Source: Heracleum sosnowskyi (lineage: Eukaryota; Streptophyta; Magnoliopsida; Apiales; Apiaceae). Taken from it: a DNA stretch of 64,000 bases. The stretch spans positions 2,914,001 through 2,978,000 of the forward strand of contig JAUIZM010000017.1 in the NCBI GenBank assembly GCA_030848705.1, given 5' to 3'. Below are positions 47,510 through 57,204 of this stretch, one piece after another. A program made the position numbers and the translations under genes. The notes under the pieces were generated by a model. That model was given only the letters and a program-made list of their open reading frames with translations. It had not been told where the DNA came from and made no database searches. Position 1 is the stretch's first letter. Each line of letters begins with the position of its first letter.

Positions 47510-48223
47510 TTCGAGAGAGAGAGAGTGAAAAAGAGAGTAGAGAATTTGTGCTTAGGTTTGAGAGTTTGAGAGCAATAGACAAGATGAAAAGTTGTGAACG
47601 GTTAGAAAAGGGTATTTATATGATAGAGACATTGCGATATGGAGTTATGAATTTGTACAGTCTATTTGTATGTCGCGAAGTCAAAAATGGCCTGTACCGC
47701 AAAGTCTTGCACAGTATATCGCATAGTCTCAGAAATGAACTATGTCGCAAAGTCCTCAAGATGAAAAGATCGGGGAGACTTTGCGATATAGTAGAAATAC
47801 CCTGTCTAAAGCTCTCTTTTAGGAATATCAAGCAAATTGTCAGACTTTTATCACATTTTGAAATAAAATTAATTTAAATCAAAATTCTGTCAAATGTGGA
47901 GACTTGTCGATATAGTTATTCTAAGTCGCGAAGTCATAAAATGAACTATGTCGCAAACTCATGAAATGAACTATGTCGCGAAGTCTCACAATCTCAACAG
48001 TTTGCGATATAAGTCTGTTTTATTAGAACTGTGTCGTGAACTCTGAAAATCATCTATATCGAGATGTCTCAAAAGCTCACAACTTTACTAACAAATGATT
48101 TTGAAAAATTTGCAGTAAAATACTAAAATATTTATAAATCATATCTCAGCTAATTTTCACTCCAAACAAATAGAGCATTTAAATACAGTGAAAATTTACT
48201 GCTGCAACAATTTACTGGCATAC
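47510..48223 (-). promoter_or_regulatory. Inter-ORF region with LTR-type motif array and TATA box
   Basis: This 714 bp gap separates pol from the envelope-like ORF. It holds about a dozen copies of TATGTCGCGAAGTC-type words (for example 47669-47682, 47741-47754, 47971-47985) and their reverse complements (47777-47791, 47901-47915). The same motif is arrayed in the LTR U3. TATAAATA on the minus strand (47620-47613) lies about 104 nt before the ATG at 47509, and the intervening leader is CT-rich without an upstream ATG. This arrangement is what an internal RNA polymerase II promoter for the envelope-like ORF would look like. Confidence 0.6.
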
Positions 48224-51200
48224 TTACTTAGAGCAACTAAATGAAGGATTGAGCATTCCAATTTCACTCACAAGTCTGTTGAAGACTGCTTCATTCAGAG
48301 GTTTAGTAAATATGTCAGCTAATTGTTTCTCAGTGGGAACATAAGAGACTTCTATGGTACCATTTGCAGCATGTTCCCTAATGAAATGGTACCTGATCTC
48401 AATGTGCTTTGTAGTAGAGTGATTAACCGGATTGGCAACTATGGATATTGCACTAGTATTATCACACATTAGTGGAATGTGTTCTAACACTAGCCCATAA
48501 TCCATGAGTTGATTTCTAATCCAAAGCAATTGAGCACAGCAACTTCCAGCAGCAATGTATTCAGCCTCAGCTGTGGATGTTGCTGTGGACTGTTGTTTCT
48601 TACTAAACCAGGACACTAACCTTTGACCTAGGAATTGACAGCTTCCAGAGGTGCTCTTCCTGTCAATTCTGCATCCAGCATAATCTGAATCTGTGTAACC
48701 AACCAGGTTGAACCCAGTGCCCTTTGGATACCATAGCCCAAGATTAGGAGTCCCCTTCAGATACTTGAAGATTCTTTTGATAGCCATCATGTGAGATTCC
48801 TTGGGATCAGACTGGAACCTTGCACAAAGGCATGTGGCAAACATAATGTCTGGCCTGCTAGCTGTGAGATAGAGTAAGGATCCAACCATTCCTCTATAGA
48901 CCTTGATATCAACTCTCTTGCCTTTCTTGTCTTCATCCAGCTTGATTGCAGTAGACATAGGAGTTTTAGCTAGGGATGACTCTTCTAAACCATATTTCTT
49001 TGAAAGATCCTTGACATACTTAGATTGGTTTATAAAGATGCCATCCTCCCTTTGATGTACTTGCAGGCCTAGAAAGTAGGTTAACTCTCCCATCATACTC
49101 ATCTCATATTTGCTTTGCATCAACTTAGAGAACCTTTCACAGAGTTTTTCATTTGAAGAGCCAAAGATGATATCATCCACATAGATTTGAACAAGAATGA
49201 TATCATTTCCATGCTTCTTGAAGAATAGGGTTTTGTCAATTGTACCCCTGGTAAATTGATGCTCAAGAAGGAATTGAGATAGAGTTTCATACCAGGCTCT
49301 TGGTGCCTGTTTGAGTCCATAGAGTGCCTTGAGCAGTCTATACACAAAGTTTGGGAAGTCTTCACTTTCAAAGCCAGGTGGTTGAGACACATAAACTTCT
49401 TCAGCAAGATCACCATTGAGAAATGCACTTTTCACATCCATTTGATACACCTTAAAATCTGAGTGAGCTGCAAAAGCCAGGAAGATTCTGATGGCTTCCA
49501 GTCTAGCTACAGGTGCAAATGTCTCATCATAGTCAATGCCTTCCTGCTGACAGTATCCTTTGGCAACCAGTCTTGCTTTGTTTCTTATTACCACTCCTTC
49601 TTCATCCATTTTGTTTCTGAACACCCATTTGGTGTCAATAACATTCTTTCCTTTTGGAGGAGGTACTAGTTCCCATACTTTGTTTTTCTCAAATTGATTC
49701 AACTCTTCTTGCATGGCAACAATCCAATCAGAATTCTTCAAAGCTTCTTCAATTAATTTAGGTTCCTCTTGTGACAGAAAGCAGCTATACAGACATGTAT
49801 TTAATGTTGCCCTTCTTGTTCTAACTCCCTCACTAGGATCTCCAATGATTTGATCCCTAGTGTGGGCTCTGTCCCATTTCCTTGTGTGCCCCTGTTCATT
49901 TCCTTGATCTGTTCCAAGCTCATTTTGGTTGATAGGTGCATTCTCTTCTTCTCCCCCTGTGTTTGTGAACCCTTGCACAGGTGTTTGAAGAAGATTGTCA
50001 ACTTCAAGGATTTCATTCTCTAGAATGGTTTGAATAGGGGGTTCATCTTCACTTTCAGAATCCTCAAGATAACCTTGATTCTCAAATCTCAATGGCACAC
50101 TGTCTTGATCACTTGTTTTCAGTCCAGGAGTTTTCTTGTCATCAAAGGTAACATCCATGCTTTCCATGACTTTGTGTTGCTCAGGTACAAATATTCTGTA
50201 TGCTGTCCTTTCCAGAGAGTATCCAATGAAGATACCTTCAAATGCTTTTGCATCAAATTTTCCAACATGCTCAGAGGTATCTTTCATCACAAAGCACTTG
50301 CTTCCAAACACATGCAGGTGCTTGAAGGATGCTCTTTTTCCAGTCATTAATAAGTAAGGAGTTTTGCCAGACTTCTTATTGATTAATGTTCTATTTTGCA
50401 CATAGCATGCTGTGTTAACAGCATCAGCCCAAAAGCTAGTGGGTAGCTTTGCATCCAGCAGCATTGTCCTTGCAGCTTCAATGAGAGTTCTATTCTTTCT
50501 CTCAACTACTCCATTTTGTTGAGGTGTTCTAGGAGCTGAGAATTGTTGAGAAATTCCTTTATCTTTACAAAACTCATACAATGTTGAATTTCTGAACTCA
50601 GTCCCATTATCACTTCTCAAAGCAACTACAGAGGAACCAGTGCTTTGTGCTTCTTTATCAACTCTCTTGATATGCTCTATTATGACTTGGGGTGCTTCAT
50701 CCTTGGAGAATAGGAATTCCACCCAAGTATATCTTGAATAGTCATCTACCATCACTAGAGCATATTTCTTTTTGGAGAGGGACATTACATTCACAGGGCC
50801 AAATAAGTCCATGTGAATTAGCTGCAGAGGTTTTGAATTTGTATTGAGCAATTTATTCTTGTGACTGGATCTTTTAATTTTTCCTTTCTGACAAGCTTCA
50901 CATGCTCCATCTTGCACAAACTCCAAGGCAGGCAAATCCCTGATAAGTTCTCTCTTGGTTAGAGAGTTCATTTCCTGAACATTCAAGTGAGACAGCTTCT
51001 TGTGCCATAGCCAGAATTCCTCATTTGTGGCTTTAGTGTAGAAACAGCAGACTTCTCCCTTATCTGCAGCCTTGAGATTGGCTATAAACAAGCTTCCTTT
51101 CTTCACACCAGTTAGAACAACTTCACCACTTTCCCTTTTTGAGATTGAACAAAGGTCTTCATCAAATTCCACTTTGAAACCTCTGTTGGTGAATTGTCCA

Positions 51201-51433
51201 ATACTCAAGAGATTATGCTTCAGTCCTTCAACAAATGCTACATCTTCAATAATGACATTTCCAGATTTAACACTGCCATATCCCATTGTATAACCAATGT
51301 TGTCATTTCCAAAGGTTACTGATGGGCCAGCCTTTTCCTCAAAATGTGATAGCAGGGCTATATCACCAGTCATGTGACTTGAGCATCCACTGTCCAAGAT
51401 CCATATGACTCTTTTATTCCTGTTGCCCTGCAT
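48224..51433 (-). CDS. pol: Sirevirus Pol: protease, integrase, reverse transcriptase, RNase H
   Basis: 1,069 codons, uninterrupted. Protease active site LDSGCSSHM (D14-S15-G16). HHCC zinc domain H144, H149, C178, C181. Integrase D209 (LIHMDLFGP), D275 (RSDNGTEF), E311 (NGVVERKNRT), the spacing of a DDE core. Reverse transcriptase from about 585 (VWELVPPPKGK, YQMDVKSAFLNGDL) with YVDD at 751-754. RNase H from about 912 (GYTDSDYAGC, STAEAEYIAA, CDNTSAISI, TKHIEIRYHFI). Ends SFSCSK at 48224. All catalytic residues are present, so the protein looks functional. It is offset in frame from Gag by 11 nt, so its expression needs a frameshift or re-initiation. Confidence 0.93.
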   Translation of the reverse strand: MQGNRNKRVIWILDSGCSSHMTGDIALLSHFEEKAGPSVTFGNDNIGYTMGYGSVKSGNVIIEDVAFVEGLKHNLLSIGQFTNRGFKVEFDEDLCSISKRESGEVVLTGVKKGSLFIANLKAADKGEVCCFYTKATNEEFWLWHKKLSHLNVQEMNSLTKRELIRDLPALEFVQDGACEACQKGKIKRSSHKNKLLNTNSKPLQLIHMDLFGPVNVMSLSKKKYALVMVDDYSRYTWVEFLFSKDEAPQVIIEHIKRVDKEAQSTGSSVVALRSDNGTEFRNSTLYEFCKDKGISQQFSAPRTPQQNGVVERKNRTLIEAARTMLLDAKLPTSFWADAVNTACYVQNRTLINKKSGKTPYLLMTGKRASFKHLHVFGSKCFVMKDTSEHVGKFDAKAFEGIFIGYSLERTAYRIFVPEQHKVMESMDVTFDDKKTPGLKTSDQDSVPLRFENQGYLEDSESEDEPPIQTILENEILEVDNLLQTPVQGFTNTGGEEENAPINQNELGTDQGNEQGHTRKWDRAHTRDQIIGDPSEGVRTRRATLNTCLYSCFLSQEEPKLIEEALKNSDWIVAMQEELNQFEKNKVWELVPPPKGKNVIDTKWVFRNKMDEEGVVIRNKARLVAKGYCQQEGIDYDETFAPVARLEAIRIFLAFAAHSDFKVYQMDVKSAFLNGDLAEEVYVSQPPGFESEDFPNFVYRLLKALYGLKQAPRAWYETLSQFLLEHQFTRGTIDKTLFFKKHGNDIILVQIYVDDIIFGSSNEKLCERFSKLMQSKYEMSMMGELTYFLGLQVHQREDGIFINQSKYVKDLSKKYGLEESSLAKTPMSTAIKLDEDKKGKRVDIKVYRGMVGSLLYLTASRPDIMFATCLCARFQSDPKESHMMAIKRIFKYLKGTPNLGLWYPKGTGFNLVGYTDSDYAGCRIDRKSTSGSCQFLGQRLVSWFSKKQQSTATSTAEAEYIAAGSCCAQLLWIRNQLMDYGLVLEHIPLMCDNTSAISIVANPVNHSTTKHIEIRYHFIREHAANGTIEVSYVPTEKQLADIFTKPLNEAVFNRLVSEIGMLNPSFSCSK

Positions 51434-51444
51434 TCACAAAATTA

Positions 51445-52860
51445 CTAAGTTGTTTTTGGTACCCACACTTGGTAGGGTCCAGTTGATTTAGAAACATTTT
51501 GATTAATAATTCTTCTGTCATAAATTGCATTTCTCATAGTAGGAGACTTCACTTTTTCTGTGGCTTTGGAGTTTACACTCTTAGGCTCACATGAAGTTTT
51601 CACCCTCTCAACCCTGATTGGGGACCCTGTCCTATGAGAATGCATATGTGTGTGTGATTCACCAGATTGTGCAGAGTCAAGTTTATGTTTAAGAGATAAA
51701 CAGTTAGCAATCACAGTCACATAGCATGTCATGCAGTTTGGCTTACCACAGAAAGAATCATGACTAGAATTTATGCTAGCAGAATGGTTACTCAGGTTGT
51801 CAACTTCAACAATATCAGGCTTACTACACTTATGAGTCAAATGATTAACAGATAGGCATTTTTGACATTGTTTCCTGGGAGCATTTGGCACATAAGCATA
51901 GTTGTTTCCCTTGTTAACACCCATTTTACCATTTCTGTTTTGTTTCCTTTTCTTAACAACTTCTTTCTTTGCTTTAGGACTCTTGACAAGATTGTCTTTG
52001 GTCTCTTTCTGATTGACAAGTTCAGGAAAGGAAGAAGTGTTCTTAGCAGCCTCATCTTCTTCAAGTAGTTGTTGCTTGATGATCAGTAGTTCCTCATCAA
52101 ACTCAACAGCACTCTTTCTGAAGATGGGCTGTTCAACACTTGACAGTATGGTTGGGGCATTTTTGTTTGTAAAAGTTTCCTTTCCTTTGCCCTTGACCTT
52201 CTTCCTTCCCTTGTCATTATCATAGTCAAAACCAACTCCAACCTTGCAGTCTTCAGTGTGTTCCTTGTGATAGGTTTGAATAAGTTCAGAGGAGTTTTTG
52301 AAGCTTCTTAGTTTCAGTTCAGTTTCAGCAATTTGTTCCCTAAGGGCTTTCTCTATCTGCTCAGCACAAATCACTTTGTTTTTAAGATACTCAACCTCCT
52401 TTTTCAAACCATCCAGGTTCACAGCCATTAACTCAAGTTTCTCATTCTTTTCTGTAAGCTCAACATTCTTAGCAGTTAGTCTATCAATTTCTTCATTAGC
52501 TACTAACATGCTAGTATGAATATTAAACATCTCAGTGCTCATATCTTCAACAGTTTGCTTATATTGAAGGGGAGTCATATCAAGAGAAGTAAGAATGGGT
52601 ACCTGACTTGAATCACCATCATCAGAAAATGCCATCAAGGCATAGTTTGAGTACTCTTGTTCTTCTTCTTCATCAGAGTCATCCCAGCATTTTCCCTCAG
52701 CAATAAAAGCTTTGCCCTGTTGTTTCTTGAGTAGATCCTCATACTTAGCTTCAAGCTCTAAGTATGCTTTGTCCTTCTTGACTTGTTTAGGCTTTTTGCA
52801 CTCAGTGGCAAAATGCCCAAGTTCATTGCAGTTATAGCATCTTATTTTGGTCCTATCCAT
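51445..52860 (-). CDS. gag: Sirevirus Gag, nucleocapsid part
   Basis: 471 codons in the same frame as the capsid part, one codon past its TGA. Residues 8-21 form a CX2CX4HX4C zinc knuckle (CYNCNELGHFATEC). A second one is at about 332-345 (CQKCLSVNHLTHKC), and a Cys-rich stretch follows (about 371-387). Residues 120-195 are Leu/Glu/Lys-rich and likely coiled coil. A long basic stretch is at about 295-315. The end, GPYQVWVPKTT, is the usual phrase just before the protease in this lineage. Pol starts 11 nt later in another frame. The internal ATG used here may not be the native start. Confidence 0.8.
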   Translation of the reverse strand: MDRTKIRCYNCNELGHFATECKKPKQVKKDKAYLELEAKYEDLLKKQQGKAFIAEGKCWDDSDEEEEQEYSNYALMAFSDDGDSSQVPILTSLDMTPLQYKQTVEDMSTEMFNIHTSMLVANEEIDRLTAKNVELTEKNEKLELMAVNLDGLKKEVEYLKNKVICAEQIEKALREQIAETELKLRSFKNSSELIQTYHKEHTEDCKVGVGFDYDNDKGRKKVKGKGKETFTNKNAPTILSSVEQPIFRKSAVEFDEELLIIKQQLLEEDEAAKNTSSFPELVNQKETKDNLVKSPKAKKEVVKKRKQNRNGKMGVNKGNNYAYVPNAPRKQCQKCLSVNHLTHKCSKPDIVEVDNLSNHSASINSSHDSFCGKPNCMTCYVTVIANCLSLKHKLDSAQSGESHTHMHSHRTGSPIRVERVKTSCEPKSVNSKATEKVKSPTMRNAIYDRRIINQNVSKSTGPYQVWVPKTT

Positions 52861-52863
52861 ACT

Positions 52864-53910
52864 TCATGTCTTGTATCCACCCTTAGCAGCACCAGCAATC
52901 CCTTTTCCTTTATTGAAGGTGTTTGAGCCACTAGATCCACCAGTGTTTCCAGTATTGAACTTGGACCTGAATGGCTGCTTTCTTTTAAACCTTATGTTAG
53001 GATACCTCCTAGCCATATAAGCAAAAGATTTGTTTTCCATTTTGTCCAGTTCCTCCATGCTGTAAAACTCATCTTCCTCAGGCAAATCATAGACGACCTG
53101 GACCTCATCACCAGTGTCTTCAACTTCCAGTTCCTCAATCTTGACCTGACTGATTTTAAGAGAGTCCATTCTTTGACTTAGGTTGTCAGCAATAAGTGCA
53201 TAGGAGGTATTAGCCACTAATCCTTGCTTTGCTTGAATAGATCTCTTTTGAAACAGCTCCAACTCATATGTCTTCAAAACACCATATAACACATCAAAAC
53301 CAATCTTTGTTAGATCTCTTTCTTTTAGGGAAGAGATTCTTGGTTCCAAGTGATCTGGAAGAGTTAGTAGAAACTTCATATTGAGCTCTTCTGTTTCATA
53401 GTGTTTGTCATAGAGTTTGAGCTCGTTTATCAGTTTGTTGAATCTCTCAAACACTTCTGTGATTCCCTCTTTTGGCTGAGCCATGAAGGCTTCATATTGT
53501 GAGACAAGAATCTGCTTCTTGTTCTTTCTTACTTCAGTAGTTCCTTCACAGAGCACTTCTATAAGATCCCACATCTTCTTGGCACTAGTACAATGAGCAA
53601 CAGTGCCATACATGTTGAAGTCCATAGATTCACAAATGATAAGTTGAAGATGTCCATCCAGTGCAACTTTTTCCTTTTCAGGATCAGTGTATTTTGAGGG
53701 ATCTTTGGGCACATGTTTTGCTGGTACAATCTCAGTGCCAATGGTTGTTTCACCAATCTCGATCATTGGAATGAAGGGACCATGCTTTAGAATATCTAAA
53801 TACATGGGGTTAGAAGCTTTGATGAAAAGCAACATCTTCTTTTTCCATAAACTGTAGTGCTCCTTGTTAAAGGGGGGAATCTTGATACTGCTTAGTTTCT
53901 GTGAACTCAT
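52864..53910 (-). CDS. gag: Sirevirus Gag, capsid part
   Basis: 348 codons starting with ATG 50 nt after the 5' LTR: MSSQKLSSIKIPPFNKEHYS. The N-terminal part and the segment around residues 70-220 (AKKMWDLIEVLCEGTTEVR, FERFNKLINELKLYDKHYE, TLPDHLEPRISSL) fit the Copia Gag/UBN2 fold. The product forms the virus-like particle. The frame ends in TGA (52866-52864), but the same frame continues after SMDRTKIR into a zinc knuckle, so the stop separates capsid and nucleocapsid of what was probably one Gag. Whether the TGA is a mutation or is read through cannot be told from one copy. Confidence 0.85.
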   Translation of the reverse strand: MSSQKLSSIKIPPFNKEHYSLWKKKMLLFIKASNPMYLDILKHGPFIPMIEIGETTIGTEIVPAKHVPKDPSKYTDPEKEKVALDGHLQLIICESMDFNMYGTVAHCTSAKKMWDLIEVLCEGTTEVRKNKKQILVSQYEAFMAQPKEGITEVFERFNKLINELKLYDKHYETEELNMKFLLTLPDHLEPRISSLKERDLTKIGFDVLYGVLKTYELELFQKRSIQAKQGLVANTSYALIADNLSQRMDSLKISQVKIEELEVEDTGDEVQVVYDLPEEDEFYSMEELDKMENKSFAYMARRYPNIRFKRKQPFRSKFNTGNTGGSSGSNTFNKGKGIAGAAKGGYKT

Positions 53911-53946
53911 TCTTGATCTTTTCCTGTTTGTACGTTAACAACCTAC

Positions 53947-53960
53947 GCTCTGATACCACT
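53947..53960 (-). other. Sirevirus primer binding site
   Basis: AGTGGTATCAGAGCG read on the minus strand, directly after the 5' LTR; the TGGTATCAGAGC core is complementary to the 3' end of initiator tRNA-Met. Confidence 0.9.
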
Positions 53961-55166
53961 TGTTAGAAATGAATACTACTAGAAACTAGACAGAGGGGGG
54001 GGTGAATGGATAGTTTGATATATTTTTCGATTCTTGAAAACTAAGTAACAGACTGTGTATGATTATGATATGTAATATGCAGAAAGTAAATAACACACAC
54101 AATCACTTTAATCTACTTTGTATAAGAAAATTAAATACTACAGCTTTCCAAGAAATTCACAATAGAATTTCTGGCTTCTAAACAAGAACAGTTTGAACTT
54201 GCTTGCTTACAGAGAAAAGAGCTTAGCAAATAACTATGTGTATCTCTCTTACAGCTAACAATAGGATGTGCATGATATATATATGCCCTATACAAACTAG
54301 TGCACACACCTATTTTTACACAGTTACCCCTTGCTGAAAGTCCAACTTGTCCTGCCATAAGACGTTAACTGTGTCAGGAAGGACCACCTGCTTTTCGGAG
54401 TCTTTCCCGTTTCTGTAGCTGCTTGTCTCTTATCTTTCTCTCCAAGTTTAGCTGTAGATTTGCCATCTGTTCTTTGGACCACCTTGCCAGAACAAATGCT
54501 TCAGTATTTGTCTCTTTTGATTCTTGATTCTGTACCTTGATTTGTCTTGTTGTAAACGGCTAAGTGTTGAGATCGTGAACTCCACTTTATTCCTGACTTC
54601 GCGATCTCCCTTGTGAGGACTACGCGATATAGCCTTTGAAGACTTTGCGACATAGGTCATTTGAAGACTATGCGACATATGGACTCTGAGGACTTCACGA
54701 TCTAGGCTTCTTTGACTTTGCTGACTTCAACACTTCACGACATGTGTCTTGAGGACTTCTCGACATAGTACAAAATGGACTATGCGATATAGTACTTCAC
54801 GACATGGATATTGGTGACTTCACGACATAGCTTTCTTCTGACTTTGCTATATAATGCCTTAGACAAATTTCTGCAACTTATTTCTTCATAGCCTTATTTA
54901 TCTCTATCCTGCTGCATGAACACTTCTGAACTTCTACCAGGATAATTATTCAATGGCCTATATACAATCTAGATGCAAGAAACTTTACTAAGCTCATTAT
55001 AACTTTGAGCATACATGGTCAAGCTAATGTTCATGAGAACAAGACAAGTACATTTAGAGACCTATACTACATCCCAGTGATAGAACTCACTAGGTCATGT
55101 AATGTGACATAGTCACAAAGTGTAGGCTTGTTAATAGTGGTGTTCAGACATGTCTTGAGCCTAACA
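53961..55166 (-). repeat. Sirevirus 5' LTR
   Basis: 1,206 bp, TGTTAGGCTC...TTCTAACA on the minus strand. U3 holds about eleven copies of a GACTWYGCGAYATAG-type motif (about 54595-54850, all in one orientation). A TATA box (CATATATATATCATG) is read on the minus strand near 54275-54287. Confidence 0.9.
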
Positions 55167-57204
55167 GAATCCTACTCAGAGATTATCACAAGGCAAAGTA
55201 GCAGGAGTTCTTGAAGTTGATGCAACTACAGCTATAACAGCCCAGTTGAAGGCTTTGACAATGAAGGTGGATTCTTTGACGAATTATGGAGTTCAGCAGG
55301 TGGCTAGTGTTTGTGAGCTTTGTGCGGGCGCACATGAGACGAATAATTGTGCCATATCTAGTGAGTCGGCGCAGTTTGTGAGCAACTTTCAGAGACCATC
55401 ACAGCCAGTTCCAGCCACCTATCATCCCAATAGCCGGAATCATCCTAATTTCAGCTGGAGGGACAATCAACAATCTCAGCAGCCTTATCAGCCATATCAA
55501 GGTCAGCAATTTGGAGCAAAGCCTTACAATCCTCAGAATTTTCAGCAGCAGCAAGGGCAGAATTTTCAGCCACAGTATGCTCCTAGGCAACAATTTCAGC
55601 CACCAAGATTTCCGCAACAACTTCATGCTAGTGCGGGGCAGTCTTCAAATGAAAATTCTGAATTGGATGAGTTGAGAATGATAGTTAAAATCCAGGCAGC
55701 ATCGCTCAAGACTTTGGAGAATCAGATGGGGCAGTTGGCAAGTGCCTTACTCAGCAGAGCTCAGGGAACTCTTCCTAGCGATACGGAGCCTAATCCAGGA
55801 AAGACAGTTGTCCAAGAACATGTGAAAGCAGTTACCTTGAGATCGGGAAAGGTCACGGGCAATCAAAAATTAGCAGTTGAAGAAGAGGAAGAAATTCAGC
55901 AGCATCAGGTGGAACCTTCTAAGGAAAAGCCAATTTTTGATTTGGCAGCTAAACAGTTGGATGGTGAGGCTGAAAAGAGCAAAAATTCTGCTGACAAGTC
56001 TACTTCGGAGCAGACTATTTACCCACCTCATCCATACCCAAAGAGGCTCCAGAAGAAGACTACAGAGAGTAACCAGATCTATCCTCCTCCTCCATATCTA
56101 AAGAGGCTACAGAATCAGAATCTTGACACAAAATTCGCCAAATTTCTCGAGGTTTTCAAGAAGTTACACATCAACATACCTTTTGCAGAAGCTCTTGAAC
56201 AGATGTCGAGCTATGCTAAGTTCATGAAGGGTATTTTATCTCGGAAGTTGAAACTCGAGGATTTGGACACCGTTGCTTTGACAGAGGAGTGTAGTGCAGT
56301 TCTACAGCAGAAATTGCCACCGAAGCTTAAAGATCCGGGAAGTTTTACCATACCTTGCACTATTGGCAATCAACTTTTCAGCAAATGCTTATGTGATTTG
56401 GGAGCTAGCATTAATCTAATGCCAATGTCTGTTTTTAAGCAACTTGGGTTGCCTGAGCCGAAACCAGTTAATATGACCTTACAGTTGGCTGATCGGTCGA
56501 TCACATATCCGAGGGGTATAGTGGAGGATGTCTTGGTAAAGGTGGATAAGCTGATTTTTCCTGCTGATTTTGTTATTCTTGACTTTGAGGAGGATAAGAA
56601 GATTCCTATCATCTTGGGAAGACCTTTTCTGGCTACTGGCCGAGCGTTGATCGATGTTCAGAAAGGAGAGCTCACAATGAGGGTGAGTAATCAAAAGGTC
56701 ATCTTTAATGTGTTCAAGGCTATGAAATTTCCGACAGAGGAGGAAGAGTGTTTTAGCTTGAAGATGGTTGATACGGGTCAGAGAAAGGAGTTCGATCAGT
56801 TGTTGAGCAAAAATTCGGACATGCACAAGTTCGAGCATCACATCAGTGATTCCATTGACAATTCTTCCATTCGAGATCTTTCGAATGTCAAGCTTGGAAA
56901 ACTTCCAACACATTTGAAGTATGTCCTTCTGAATGATGAGTTGGTGATTTTTAAAGAGTGTGAAGATAATGTGTTGAGAAGGTGGAACAAGGATGATGAG
57001 GTAAAAGAGTGTTCTTATCAATCGACGGAGAAGCATAAACACCTTAGAGGTGTAAAGAAGAAAAAGAAAAAATCGATTGGTGGAAAAGTCAAGGTGAAGT
57101 TTGATTTGGAAAAGATGTGGGAAGAAAGCAAGAAGGTTATCAAACAATGGGTGAATGGTCCTTCTACTAAGGACAAGTCAAATGCGATCTTCGAGCCACC
57201 ATGA

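Larger units (their letters stand above)
41278..55166 (-). mobile_element. Sirevirus-type Copia retrotransposon, complete
   Basis: It is flanked by GAATC (41273-41277 and 55167-55171). LTRs are 41278-42487 (3') and 53961-55166 (5'), differing at about five bases plus a G-run of 12 versus 8, so it is recent. Read on the minus strand: 5' LTR, primer site TGGTATCAGAGCG, gag, protease-integrase-RT-RNase H, a 0.7 kb inter-ORF region, an envelope-like ORF, PPT ATTTGGGGGAGAT, 3' LTR. The order and the long extra ORF after pol are those of the Sirevirus (SIRE1/Maximus) lineage. Pol is intact; gag and the envelope-like frame carry in-frame nonsense codons. It sits in the Athila gag. Confidence 0.92.
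40572..57204 (+). pseudogene. Athila gag-protease ORF, one nonsense codon, split by a Sirevirus
   Basis: Segment 1 (40572-41277) begins MRTRSQSRKEELELN and contains the Gag core (FIEICDTF, LFPFSLRDKAKGWL, WEDLAQKFLTKFFP, ESWERYKEMLRRCPHHGLP). Codon 194 is TAA (41151-41153) where the family has an aromatic codon before NGL. Segment 2 resumes at 55172 in exactly the same frame once one GAATC is removed, giving 913 codons in all. It carries a CX2CX3HX4C knuckle (near 55312), a Gln-rich stretch, a duplicated YPPxPYxKRLQ motif, and the aspartic protease (CDLGASINLMPMS near 56392; IPIILGRPFLATGRALIDV near 56605). It ends in a Lys-rich tail at 57204 with no polymerase downstream. The function would be particle assembly and processing. 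Confidence 0.85.

Noticed and set aside
47510..48223. SIRE1-style stop-codon readthrough from pol to the envelope-like ORF
   Set aside because: The two frames are separated by 714 nt with many stops, so a ribosome reading through the pol stop could not reach the ORF.
56479..57147. Minus-strand ORF of 222 codons
   Set aside because: Antisense to the Athila protease region, whose catalytic motifs are clear on the plus strand.
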